A stretch of DNA of 64,000 bases from Thozetella sp. PMI_491 (taxonomy: Eukaryota > Ascomycota > Sordariomycetes > Chaetosphaeriales > Chaetosphaeriaceae). Under the pieces are notes generated by a model. That model saw nothing but the letters and a program-made list of their open reading frames with translations. It ran no database searches and had not been told where the DNA came from. Every line of letters begins with the position of its first letter. Positions within the stretch are counted from its first letter, which is position 1. Positions 1-14,308 of this stretch are shown piece by piece. A program made the position numbers and the translations under genes. Location of the stretch: contig MU270056.1 of the NCBI GenBank assembly GCA_021432635.1, positions 425,656-489,655 of the forward strand. Reading direction: 5' to 3'.

Positions 1-1140
1 CCTGAGGCCAAGTTCGACAACACCAACATATGGGAATCAATCGATCGTCTGCGAGGCGGCGTGCCTCTTGGCGCTATCCCGCTTTCCCGAGAGGCTTGGG
101 ATGCTACCAAACCGGCAATGAGCCCCAACAACCCAATTCGTCTCTACGATGCTCAGTTTCCAAAGCATCCTACTGTCTCCCGTCCTGCCCCGCGCTCTCC
201 TTCTCCCTACAAGTTTTTTGAAGGATCGGATGATCCGGCTCTCCAAGAAGAGATCGAGAGCCAGATCCAAGAAGTCGGCTGGGGAACCCTCCGAGACGAT
301 GCCGAGCGCAGCATCACTGAGCTTCGTACCGAAATTGAGGAGCTGGAAGCCAAGGCTTCGGACGCTGCCGCCAGCCGCAGCATTCATCGCCAGCTCGAGC
401 GTCGATATGAACACGGCGCCTCTGCCTGGGAGGCCCGTCACAAGGAGCTTGCCAGCGAGGAGCTGGCGCTTCGATTCCATCAAGAGAAGCTCGACATGGA
501 GATGCTGCAACGCCGGAACAGGCTGTTCCATCTGTCACGATCAATCATCCGGCGCAATTTCGCGCAGCAATTCGGTCGCCGAGGTGATGACGTCGAGGCA
601 GTTCTAGCTTGCAATCGGCCGGGTCACCATGGCATGAGATCAACCGGCTGGGCGACCTCGGGTGACACTCTCATGCGCCACATTGAAACGGTTGTCGGAT
701 GCAAGGGCGGCGGGATGAGACTTGTCCAGGCCGTGGTCCCTGGTTTCTCCGGCCACCAGCAAACCGGCTGGCCCTCACGTGGCCAATCCTTGGAGGAGTA
801 TGCTCGCAAGACCCATGGTGTTGCAGCGGTCCAGATTCGCCTTGCCAATTCACGCTTTGGCGGCGAGCCGGGACGCTTCGGTCTGCGACACACGGGCTGG
901 CCGCTGCCTGGCCAGTCGCTCATGGAACATCAGCGCAAGACCCACGGCATCATAGCTGTCGGGAGCATCGTAGCCTCCCCACCTCTTGTTGACCGGGCTT
1001 GCCAAACCAGCTATGTCGACCTCACTCGACTTCCAAGCCTAGACGAAATGGAGCAAGGCGCCATCCGGAAGGAGGCATCAATCCATGGCCATAGGCGCAC
1101 TGGCTGGTCCGCGGCGACCAAGAACATCATCTCTTACTAA
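1..1140 (+). CDS. Unrecognised TGW-repeat protein, 5' partial
   Basis: I do not recognise this protein. The frame is open from base 1 to a TAA at 1138-1140 (379 codons), so the 5' end lies outside the window. The first in-frame ATG is at 118, but the frame upstream of it also reads like protein. The first half contains a Glu/Arg/Ala-rich stretch (about residues 80-180) that looks like coiled coil. The second half carries four imperfect repeats centred on a Thr-Gly-Trp core (about codons 210-370). In the two best copies the core is followed by Pro, Gly-Gln-Ser-Leu and then Arg-Lys-Thr-His-Gly. No membrane segment or known catalytic motif is visible. The stop codon overlaps a consensus branch site (TACTAAC) that belongs to the 3' end of an intron of the downstream VAMP gene. 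The frame may therefore lie inside a VAMP intron, be a fusion partner, or mark a rearrangement. It is convincing as coding sequence, but its gene limits are unknown. Confidence 0.55.
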   Translation, partial: PEAKFDNTNIWESIDRLRGGVPLGAIPLSREAWDATKPAMSPNNPIRLYDAQFPKHPTVSRPAPRSPSPYKFFEGSDDPALQEEIESQIQEVGWGTLRDDAERSITELRTEIEELEAKASDAAASRSIHRQLERRYEHGASAWEARHKELASEELALRFHQEKLDMEMLQRRNRLFHLSRSIIRRNFAQQFGRRGDDVEAVLACNRPGHHGMRSTGWATSGDTLMRHIETVVGCKGGGMRLVQAVVPGFSGHQQTGWPSRGQSLEEYARKTHGVAAVQIRLANSRFGGEPGRFGLRHTGWPLPGQSLMEHQRKTHGIIAVGSIVASPPLVDRACQTSYVDLTRLPSLDEMEQGAIRKEASIHGHRRTGWSAATKNIISY

Positions 1141-1189
1141 CCTGCTTTCCATAGCTTGAGCGATGGATAACGCGCTAACTCGCGAGTAG

Positions 1190-1568
1190 CAAATCGACGA
1201 CACCGTCGGTATCATGCGCGACAACATCAACAAGGTCTCGCAGCGTGGTGAGCGTCTCGATGCGCTTCAGGACAAGACGGACAACCTCGCCGTCTCTGCG
1301 CAAGGTTTCCGCCGGGGTGCGAACCGGGTGCGCAAGCAGATGTGGTGGAAGGTGAGCGAGCCTCCTGTTGCTGCACGCAGCTATGGCCACAGGCCGAGAC
1401 TGACACCTTTATAGGACATGAAGATGCGCATGTGCCTCATTGCTGGTATCATTATTCTTATTCTCGTCATCGTTGTGCCCGCCGGTATGCTCGCCCCTCT
1501 TTGTCCCCTCCAGACCTGCCACGGTAGTTTACTGACACTGTACGACAGTCGTTGCCACTCGCCACTAA
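1190..1568 (+). CDS. Synaptobrevin/VAMP R-SNARE, last three exons
   Basis: This is the C-terminal part of a synaptobrevin-type v-SNARE (Snc1/SncA family), which drives fusion of secretory vesicles with the plasma membrane. Exons are 1190-1351, 1415-1484 and 1549-1568, with GTGAGC and GTATGC donors, and give 83 residues. The sequence begins at [12 protein letters not shown] and continues through the SNARE heptads, including the zero-layer Arg in the SQRGERLD segment. The basic RVRKQMWWK juxtamembrane stretch follows, then a hydrophobic tail anchor and VVATRH at the end. The 3' splice site before 1190 has a GCTAAC branch site. Fungal family members have about 30-40 more residues at the N-terminus. 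That exon is not found anywhere in the 1189 bases upstream, which are occupied by the TGW-repeat frame, so the gene is incomplete here. Family assignment is very secure; the 5' structure is not. Confidence 0.88.
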
Positions 1569-6145
<4,577 letters not shown>

Positions 6146-6618
6146 GACAGTGTAGTACACCTGGAGAGCCCAGAAGCTTGCCAAACCTTGTTCCCCGTCT
6201 AGAGTGGAGCGAGAGGGCAGATGCACTCGTTGCGTGTTTGCCCATACTGGAGCCTCAAACACATAAACCCAGTGATGAAAGAAATTTCTTTCCCTAAATT
6301 TGGTACAGGTCACTTATTTCAATGGAGTTGAGAAGACCCAAAACAGGTTTCATTTTCATGGCCGGCGGGAAACCCTTTTATTAACTTACGAGTTGCGTAG
6401 TGCTCGCGGAATGGCGAGAGCATTGGGTCAACCGGGGCCGCTTGTATATAGGTTGCTATGCGTTTCTCTAGGTAGGAAAGGAATAAAAAGAACGAGACCA
6501 ACTCCCCGAGCACCAAGAACGAGCCAGGTCAAACCGAGTCTCGACATAGGATCTGCCGGGTCTGTAGTATCTGTACCGTGTTGAGTCGCGGCCGCACACT
6601 TTGACTGGGCTGGCAGGT
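6146..6618. other. Convergent 3' ends of arg-6 and terpene cyclase
   Basis: This noncoding stretch lies between two convergently oriented genes and should carry both 3' UTRs. I see no further gene. Confidence 0.6.
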
Positions 6619-8177
6619 TCATCTGTTTTTCCTATCACCTGCCAAGGGGATTACGATCGAGCCGTCCACCTGGATATACTTTTTTACTCCGTATCGGTCC
6701 GCATTTAGTCTAGTTCAATCGTCAGCTCCCTATCGTTTTGACCGAGGCGTCCAGTCCGGCCGGCGAGGCAAGACACTCACTCCCAGGTGCAATGTCTAGG
6801 CGAGCGTCAGCGAGTTATCCGCATTCTAGGAGCATCTCAAGAGCATCTGAGCAAGCCCAAGTTGCAGGTTCAAGACGAAGGTGGGGGATAGGAAATAGCT
6901 ACCCCGTCATTAACGCCTTCAACATATCTAGGTAGGACTCTCCCGCGACTCTAGTCAGTTCGCTGCCCCCGAGCCGTTCCATAAACTGCTCGGACGTAGC
7001 GTCAAACATCTCAGCCGATGTCTTGAGGTCCTGCACCAAAGAGGCCACAGCAGTCGGAAGATCGGCACCGGTCGCTTTCATGACAACCGGTATGCTGCTA
7101 CTAGGGGCATAAGAGAATTCTAGGTGCAAGGATAATATGTCATTGACGCTGGTTAGAATGGCGGTTAGCGTGGGCTGGTTTCGCTGGGAAAAAAGGGAAG
7201 AAAAGGGAGCTGGAGGTTGAGGTAAGTTAACCTACCAGCCGATGCTGAAGCAGACCTCCCGCCACAGCTTCCATACTTCATCTGTCTCAAAGACAGTCTC
7301 TGGGAGGGCAGTAGGAGTCGCGTATCTAGTCGAGGATCAGCCACTAGTCATCCTAGACACAGCTACACTTCAGGGTAGAACGGCAAAACAATAGCTCACT
7401 CGACAAGGGCGCAATATGTGAACCCGGCGCACGTCCCGAGTCGTTGCTCCCAGTAGTCTTGGACATTTGGTAGGGTGCGCTGGTTTAGGCGCTGGCGCTC
7501 GAGCACGCAACAGTCCATGTACCGCTTTAGCTCGTCAAAAAATCGCTTTCGCTGCCCCACGGTCATCTCGTGCTTGAATTCATCCTTGATTCGCAGGAAT
7601 ATGTGCATGTATGTATACGACGGCGTCTCGGGCGCGGCCGTGCCGTCCGGGCCGAGGCCAAGATGGTGCTCTACAAACGCGAGGAACAGGTTCCGGAGAC
7701 GGAGCGCCCCGTCCCCGCCGCCGCCGGACTCGAGGGAGGCGTCCTCGCTGTCGAAAGCATCCTACTAATCTATTAGGCATGGGTTTGATATAAATGAAAG
7801 GGAGAAAATCGGACATCAAAAAAGAAAATCCAAAGCGAGAACTCAATGATGGTCATCAGTTTCTTGACGGGGGCATGAGGGTACCACCTGGTCCCACCAT
7901 CATATGGTCAACTTTCACGCACAAGGCGTTCAGAGGGGCACCGAGATGCTCACGTCGAGGCAAAAAGGGGGAGCGCAGCGCGCCGGGCCTTGGCTAGGGT
8001 TTTGGGATCGGCAGAGAAGAGCTCAAGGTATTCCTGCTCCGCGAGCTGGACGAGCTCCTCGTAGTGCGGGCTCATGGTCGTTGGCCATCGCGCATATATC
8101 GCGCTAAGGTCGGGGATCTCCAGGGTCTGGCCCCGGAGCTTCTCGGCGTATACGGTGAAATCGTCGAGGGTAGTCAT
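6619..8177 (-). CDS. Class I terpene cyclase (longiborneol/trichodiene synthase-like)
   Basis: The predicted enzyme ionises a prenyl diphosphate, probably farnesyl diphosphate, to a cyclic sesquiterpene. Seven exons on the minus strand keep phase throughout: 8177-7954, 7887-7815, 7761-7400, 7325-7236, 7148-6903, 6795-6781 and 6709-6619 (366 aa, normal for the family). The N-terminus has the WP....PHYEE signature. The metal-binding DDxxD motif is DDAFD at 99-103, created across the exon 2/exon 3 junction. The second metal motif is NDILSLHLE at 252-260, with the N, S and E ligands present. It has Leu where Lys/Arg usually stands before the last Glu. The C-terminal diphosphate-sensing Arg-Tyr pair is R342-Y343, reached through a 15-nt microexon. 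Intron 2 has a weak donor (GTCCGA), but stop codons make it necessary. Cyclases of the culmorin/longiborneol type are the closest I can recall; the product cannot be predicted. No other biosynthetic gene is adjacent. Confidence 0.85.
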
Positions 8178-9613
8178 GTTTGCTGTTAACAAGGCGCTCC
8201 AACTCCAGCCTGGCCGGGGTGCACTAGGCAAGGTAGGTAGCTCCTCGGGTAGGAAGGATGGCACACGGCCCGGAATGTCGGTCTAGGGTGGGGCTCTCAA
8301 CCGTTCGTCGGACGACCAGTCGAAAGCGTATTGACATGCCCCTATTCGCAACCAATGGGCCGAAACTCCTCGACATCCCGTGGGCGCAGCCAGGCGAGCC
8401 AGAGTGCATCGCACGTGATCTAACGAGCAACGTATCTAGATAGTGCATGAAACCCGGCCTATCGGTTCGCCCAGAACAGGCATTCATGCTGCATCCGGGT
8501 CGGGGACCAGCCCTAAGGGCTTCTAGAACCCCCCTCTTCCAAGACGGGAAGTGCAAGGCTCGGTCCTCGGATCTCGAAGTAATTGGAGGTCGTCTCATTT
8601 TGCACCTGAACAATGCTTTTAGTCTACCAAACAGGACGGAGTGGCGGAGCCCATTCCATATGTCTCTTGGCATAGAGGTTTTCAACCTCTTTGGATTACC
8701 GGGTGAGATAGAGAGCCTGCTGCCTGAACCTCTCAGCCCAGCCCGCGGCCCGAATTCAGCGTCGGTATCGGTGCTGCGCTTCGCAGCTACGTTAGAGTTA
8801 GTGTTTATTCGATCGCACGGCCTCAGAGCCTTCTAGGAACACGATGGAGAGGATCACAAAATACCGCCTCCCGCTTACCTCTCTTCTTTTACAGCCTGCT
8901 ACTTCGCAAGGATCACATGGGCGTCGTCCTTTGCTTACATAGGCGCATGGAAGAGCCTTGTAGTGAGAGTTGGAGGGTGGGAAGGAATCTTTCCTCCTTC
9001 TTATCCCGGCAGAGGCAAGTAGAGAGCATGCGTATTATAGGTCCCGTTCGCAGCGAGGCTGGCTGGGTGGTTGCGTCGCAGACAGCAGGCATCGAGATTG
9101 CCGCTATGCGGGAGATAAGGACGTATCCAACGGCCCCGTGTCTTTCTTGAACTGGCGAGTCGGATGGTGTTTAAAGCCATTAGTTGGGGTTCTAGACCTG
9201 TTAAGGTGCGGGTTTTGTTTATTGGTTCAACCCAACGCCACTCCATCGGTGGGTGTGGCCGTCTTGTGGGGAGTTGGTCCAAAGCGGTATCTGCGTCTGT
9301 GAAAATGCACTTTGCCTCCCAGCTGAATGGGCTACGGGAGCCCCGTCTGCGAGGTTTGCTGCACAGGGCGCTTCTGTAGCGAGTGCGACACCCAGTGCCG
9401 TTGCGTTTCCTGGCACCACATGCTCTGCATGGTTGGTGCTGCCCGTGGGGTCCGATTCCCTCGGACCACAACCCGCGTCGACCAAGCCCCCCGACACGGG
9501 CCTGGCCCGATCAGGGAGCTGCACATATATCCTCGGTGGAGTTTGGCTAGGCTGTGCGTTGCCTCTTCCCTCTTTCGCGTCCAGTTCTTGGCAGCGATTC
9601 CGGGCTATCCATC
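8178..9613. other. Divergent intergenic region, terpene cyclase / kelch gene
   Basis: This region holds the promoters of two divergently transcribed genes. Several short frames occur on both strands, but none has recognisable domains or an intron pattern. I see no repeat or RNA gene. Confidence 0.5.
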
Positions 9614-12560
9614 ATGGCAATGACCTTGCTTCTTGGACTCCTCGCTGTAGCCGGGGTGTGCCAGGCGTTGCTGGAGGGCCGACAGGATGCGTCGTCAACG
9701 AGTTCTGTATTTACGGTGCCCACAGCCTCGCCAGCGCCGAATATAAACTCCAGTGTATATGACTTGTCACAGCACTTTTGTCGTCTCTTCCGACACGCCA
9801 GTATGCTTGTCTGCCCTCGCAATCTTCTCCTTATACTCTCTTGCTAACCAATTTAGGCGTCTACGCTGAAGGAAAGATGTTTGTTTTCCTTTTTTTATGC
9901 CTTTTTTTTATTTTTATTTTTTTTATTTTTAAGCCGAGAACATTTAAGCTCTGCTCTCGAGACATACCCTGCGCAGCTATATAAACGTCTATTCTAGGAA
10001 GTTACTAACACTGAGGTATGGTCAGATATATAGATGGAGGGAATACGTATGTTCCCAACGACAATAAGACCTTTTACAGCACCTTGTCCGGCGACTTTGT
10101 GAACGGAATGGTACGTATTCTAAAGTTCAATCCCCAACCCCCCTTTTAGCTTCATAATTGGCCTATGAAGGAACAGTCGTAACCGACTGGTGCCCAATTC
10201 GAGGGCTTCAGGCATGCACAAATTACACTTGAAGCAGTTACTAACTCTAGATGTTCATAGAGTACGTAGTGGTCCTCCGCCACCGGTATAATCCTTTATA
10301 CACTCGAGAACTAATGTTCCACTGCCACCAGACAACCAACTTCTGGTACTCGATCTGTCCAAAAACTTCTCAAACCAAGACAGCTTCCCGTATACCACGC
10401 TTCACAAAGGACCCGATGTGCCCAATTCCCTCATCGAACACGCCCTGTGGTATTCCAGGGCTACGCGCAAGGTATACCAACTTGGAGGGTGGTTCTCGTC
10501 GAACAACGTCAACGACCCCGGTTACAAGAACCTCTCTGACATTCCTGAAGCGGCAATCTGGGAGTTTGATATTGACTCTCAGACCTGGGCAATCGCGGAC
10601 GGCTTTACCAAGGTCAATACTGGCACCAAAGTCGAGAGGCAGGGGGCCGCAGGTTACTGTGATGCACCATCGCTTAACATGAGCTTCATCTTCGAAGGCT
10701 ACGTTCAACAGCGGTCAGATCAGGATTACACCGGATATTCAGCAAACTCCGAGTTTAAGTGTGAGTTCCCCCGCTAGGATCAGCTAGATTACGTCTAACA
10801 CGTGGTGGTGATCAGTCCTGGAGGGCATGCTGGCTTTAGACACTGCCGCCTCACGACCTACGCTAACCAACATATCGGTGCCACTCCAAATGGGCTCCAA
10901 GAGCTTTGGCCCGCGGATGAATGGCGCCACTGTTCACGTTCCCGTGGGTGAACTTGGGGTTGTTGTACAAATCGGCGGGCGTAAGTATTTGTGTTTTCTT
11001 TCCCCTTTTAGGGCCTCTCAGGATTAGTAGTATTCCTGAAAGCGCCGTTGCCATGAGTTTTTTTGACGATATGCTACCCAAACTTCCTTTAATACTCCAT
11101 TATTGTAGATTAGGAACTGACAATCTCCCAGAGATCACCTCAAATCCAACCGCCTATGGGCGAGGAATCCCGAATGCGAGCGGCGGAAACACGAACGTTT
11201 GTTTCTCCTCCGACGCCAGAGTTTGAGAATGGACCTTGCTGACCTACTTTACCAGATCGATATGTCGTTCGTAGATATTTACGATATCAAAAGCCAAATA
11301 TGGTTTCGTCAACAAACATTTGGCCTTGCAGGCGGGATACCGGACGGTAGATCCGACATCTGCTGCGTGGTGGTGACTGCTAAGGACAACTCGTCCTACA
11401 ATATATATGTCGTGGCAGGGGTGAAGAATTACAATAGTTATATCACTACTGAAGAGATCTGGGTCCTCACCTTGCCCACGTTTCAGTGGCTCAGATTGTT
11501 CGCTCGAAATGATGGGTTATACGGTAAGACTCTCTCCCTCCTAGCTTTCTTCCTAGCGAGTCTGCTCTTCGTTTCGGCTGAATGCTGTCTCTAACCCTTG
11601 CCAACACTGACAGGACACACCTGCCATGCCGTTGGTGAGAACCTCCTCATTATCGGGGGAATGCAAACGATGCAAGGGTCTGGCGGCAATGTTAAAACCT
11701 GCGCGAATCACATGCCGGCTGAGATATTCTCTCTCAAGATCCAGAACTACACTGGACAGTTTGACGCGGACGGTGCAAAACGCACAGCGCCAGTGCCCGA
11801 CAAGGTCGTTGCCGCCATCGGGGGTACCGGGGACGGGGGTGCCTACGTCCGGACCCCTAAAGTCTGGAGCGACCTCTATCTCCAGTACGTCTTCGACCCG
11901 TCCTTAACTCGGCCGGCAAACCCTACACCTGCGTATGTTCTAGCGAACGGCACGGCTGCGAATCACACCACAAACGACACAAGTGCGGCGGCCTCAGACA
12001 GCGGGCCGAGCAAGAATGTGATTATCGGTGCGTCGGTGGGCGGCGTCGTTGGCGCCCTAGTCCTAGGAGCAGCAGTGGTGGCTCTATGCATCATGATTCG
12101 CAGGAAACGGCGGATGAGCGAGGCTGCAGCTGCGCATGAAGGGAACACGCAGAGCGTGATGAGCAGGCACTCGGAGCTGCCCGCGTACAGCCCAGAAGCC
12201 CTCTACGTAAAGTACGATACTGGCTTCTACCATGGCATGCAAGCCGTATCAGTCCCACAGACCGAAGGGCCAGCCGAGCTGGGCCCAGACGCTGTGAATG
12301 CGTTTCCGCGCTCCCACTACGATTTGGGAGCCGACGTGCCTATTTCGATGGGGAGCGAGGCCGGAGAGCACGCCCAGGGGCACCCGTATTCCGTGAGCAA
12401 CAGCGTGACGCCGCCCGGGCCCGAGGTCCGCCACCTCCACACTCCCCCGGTGGACCACATGGGCGGTTCGTATGCACCGGGTGGCACAGCGTATTCACAC
12501 GAGTGGACGCAGCAACAGGATGCACAGGCAGGCCAGGGACGGCATTGGCAACAGCCATAG
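9614..12560 (+). CDS. Secreted/membrane-anchored kelch-repeat protein
   Basis: Nine exons give 739 aa in one consistent frame: 9614-9800, 9857-9878, 10026-10110, 10251-10261, 10309-10760, 10816-10980, 11114-11196, 11256-11523 and 11614-12560. A signal peptide (MAMTLLLGLLAVAGVCQA) is followed by an extracellular beta-propeller. Kelch blades are recognised by double-Gly motifs (YIDGG, YQLGG, VQIGG, LLIIGG) and by conserved LLVLDLSKNFS- and WEFDIDSQTW-type strands. Many N-glycosylation sequons occur. A single membrane helix lies at about 559-582, followed by RRKRR and a Pro/Gly/His-rich cytoplasmic tail of about 150 residues. This architecture is common in filamentous ascomycetes; some members are called cell-wall or polarity kelch proteins, but no function can be assigned. 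Odd features are an 11-nt microexon, a 47-nt intron, two GTTTGT donors, and intron 3, which is homologous to arg-6 intron 1. Exon choices for exons 2-4 were made by phase and should be checked against RNA. Confidence 0.82.
10111..10250 (+). repeat. Introner-like intron, copy B (kelch intron 3)
   Basis: This 140-nt intron begins GTACGTATTCTA and ends with a TTACTAAC branch site and CTCTAG. It is collinear over its full length with arg-6 intron 1 at 5324-5465, although the host genes are unrelated. It is flanked by ATG on both sides (last exon codon ATG, next exon beginning ATG), which could be a short insertion duplication or chance. The downstream exon is only 11 nt. Confidence 0.72.
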
Positions 12561-13340
12561 GGAGATCGGCGATGCGCGGAGTGGCTCTGTGACCTATCTT
12601 AGATAGGTAGATGAGAATATGACTGAATTATCGGGCATTGTACCTCTTGAGCGGGAAGGCCTCAAATGTGTGGTTACCACAAGGTAGGTGGCGAAGGCCC
12701 CGAGGCAGTACAAGAGAGTGTGGCCAGACCGTTGCCGCCCTCCTGCCGTGACTGTGGCCTGGAAGCGAGGTGTGAGGCCTCGTGGTGACACTAGCGAAGG
12801 CGACGAAATAGCCAGCCAATATACGTACTTCAGTACATTCGATGTCACTCAAGTCCCGCCCTCCGATTAACGCTCGTGGGGAAGCTGCAGTGAGAGGAGA
12901 CAAGCTTCCTAGCTTCCTAGCGGCCCCACATTGCCCCTCCATCCTTGAAACGGAAGCAACACAGGACATGCTGCGGGAAATGGAGCAAGTGACAAAGCAT
13001 CCATTGCGTTAAATCCCGAATCGCAATACCGAGTCGAACATAGAGGTCCCTTCCAAGAGTCCCCTTCCAAGAGCCTTCCTTTGCAAACCTCCTGCCCTGC
13101 ATTGCCCTGCAGGACAGAAATCAACGTGGAAGTATTGCTGCAGTGTGAACGCTCAGCTGCCCGGCCCGCCTGACATCATCGCATTGCCGCTACCCCCGCC
13201 GCAGACTTCTCGGCTCTCCGGATCCGGAAGAAAGGACTGCGCGAGAAACCCACGTGGCTCAGCCCTCTCGGACCTAAGCAGGCCGCGGCCCAACAACGCA
13301 CATCGGACTCCGGACGGGAGAGAGCCCAAGACTGCGCATC
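12561..13340. other. Intergenic: kelch 3' side and QPRT promoter
   Basis: No gene is visible. A short direct duplication of the type CCCTTCCAAGAG occurs near 13045-13075. Confidence 0.55.
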
Positions 13341-14308
13341 ATGATTGAGATGGCCTTAGACCACGGCTCCTTGGAGCACATTCTCCCCGCCGCCTGGAAA
13401 ACCCAAATCACCGCCTGGCTGGCCGAGGACACGCCATCGTTCGACTATGGCGGCTTCGTTGTGGGCAATGGGCCACGCACGGCTACGCTCTGGGGGAAGA
13501 GCGCCGGCATCCTGGCCGGCATCCCCTTCTTTAACGAGGTGTTCGCGCAGACGGGGTGCACGGTCGAGTGGCACGCCAAGGAAGGATCGCATGTCGAGAC
13601 ACACAGCGGCAAGCAGAAGATGAAGATGGCCACCGTGACCGGCCCGGTGAACGGCCTGCTGCTGGGTGAGCGCGTGGCGCTCAACATCTTGGCCAGGTGC
13701 TCGGGCGTGGCGAGCATGAGCCGAGGCCTGCTTGTCAACCTTCGGAGCGCAGGCTACCAAGGCATCCTGGCCGGCACCCGCAAGACCACGCCAGGCTTCC
13801 GGCTGGTGGAGAAGTACGGCATGATGGTCGGGGGCGCTGACACGCACCGCATGGACCTCAGCAGCATGATCATGCTCAAGGACAACCATGTGTGGAGCCG
13901 GGGAAGCATCAAGGAAGCCGTCGCCTCGGCGCGCGCCGCCGGGGGGTTCAGCCTCAAGATCGAGGTCGAGGTGCAGAGCGAGGTCGAGGCCGACGAGGCC
14001 ATCGAAGCCGGCGCGAACGTGGTCATGCTGGACAACTTCTCGCCCGAGGGGGTCAAGGTGGCGGCCAAGAGCCTAAAGCAGAAGTGGGCTGGCAAACGGG
14101 ACTTCTTGCTCGAAGTCTCGGGTGGCCTGCGCGTGAGCAACGCGGAGCTCTACGCCTGCAACGGTTTGTCTACCTCGCCCGCGGGGATCGCGGGATGTTC
14201 GTGCAAGGCTTGGCTGACTGGTCTACAGACGTCGATATCCTATCTACCAGCGCGATCCACCAGGGCGTTCCCACCGTCGACTTCTCGCTCAAGATCAACC
14301 TCGAGTAG
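13341..14308 (+). CDS. Quinolinate phosphoribosyltransferase (nicotinate-nucleotide pyrophosphorylase)
   Basis: The enzyme condenses quinolinate with PRPP to give nicotinate mononucleotide, the last dedicated step of de novo NAD synthesis from tryptophan (BNA6/NadC family). Exons are 13341-14163 and 14229-14308 (300 aa, normal length), with a GTTTGT donor. Visible signatures are ERVALNILARCSG, the PRPP-site GTRKTTPGFR with its RKTTPG core, the catalytic-barrel segments LKDNH and VMLDNF, a Glu/Val-rich KIEVEV strand, and VSGG near the end. The C-terminus reads through the splice into DVDILSTSAIHQG. A second in-frame ATG at 13353 (MALDHGSLEH) is an equally possible start. Cytosolic localisation is likely because no targeting peptide is seen. 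Confidence 0.95.
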
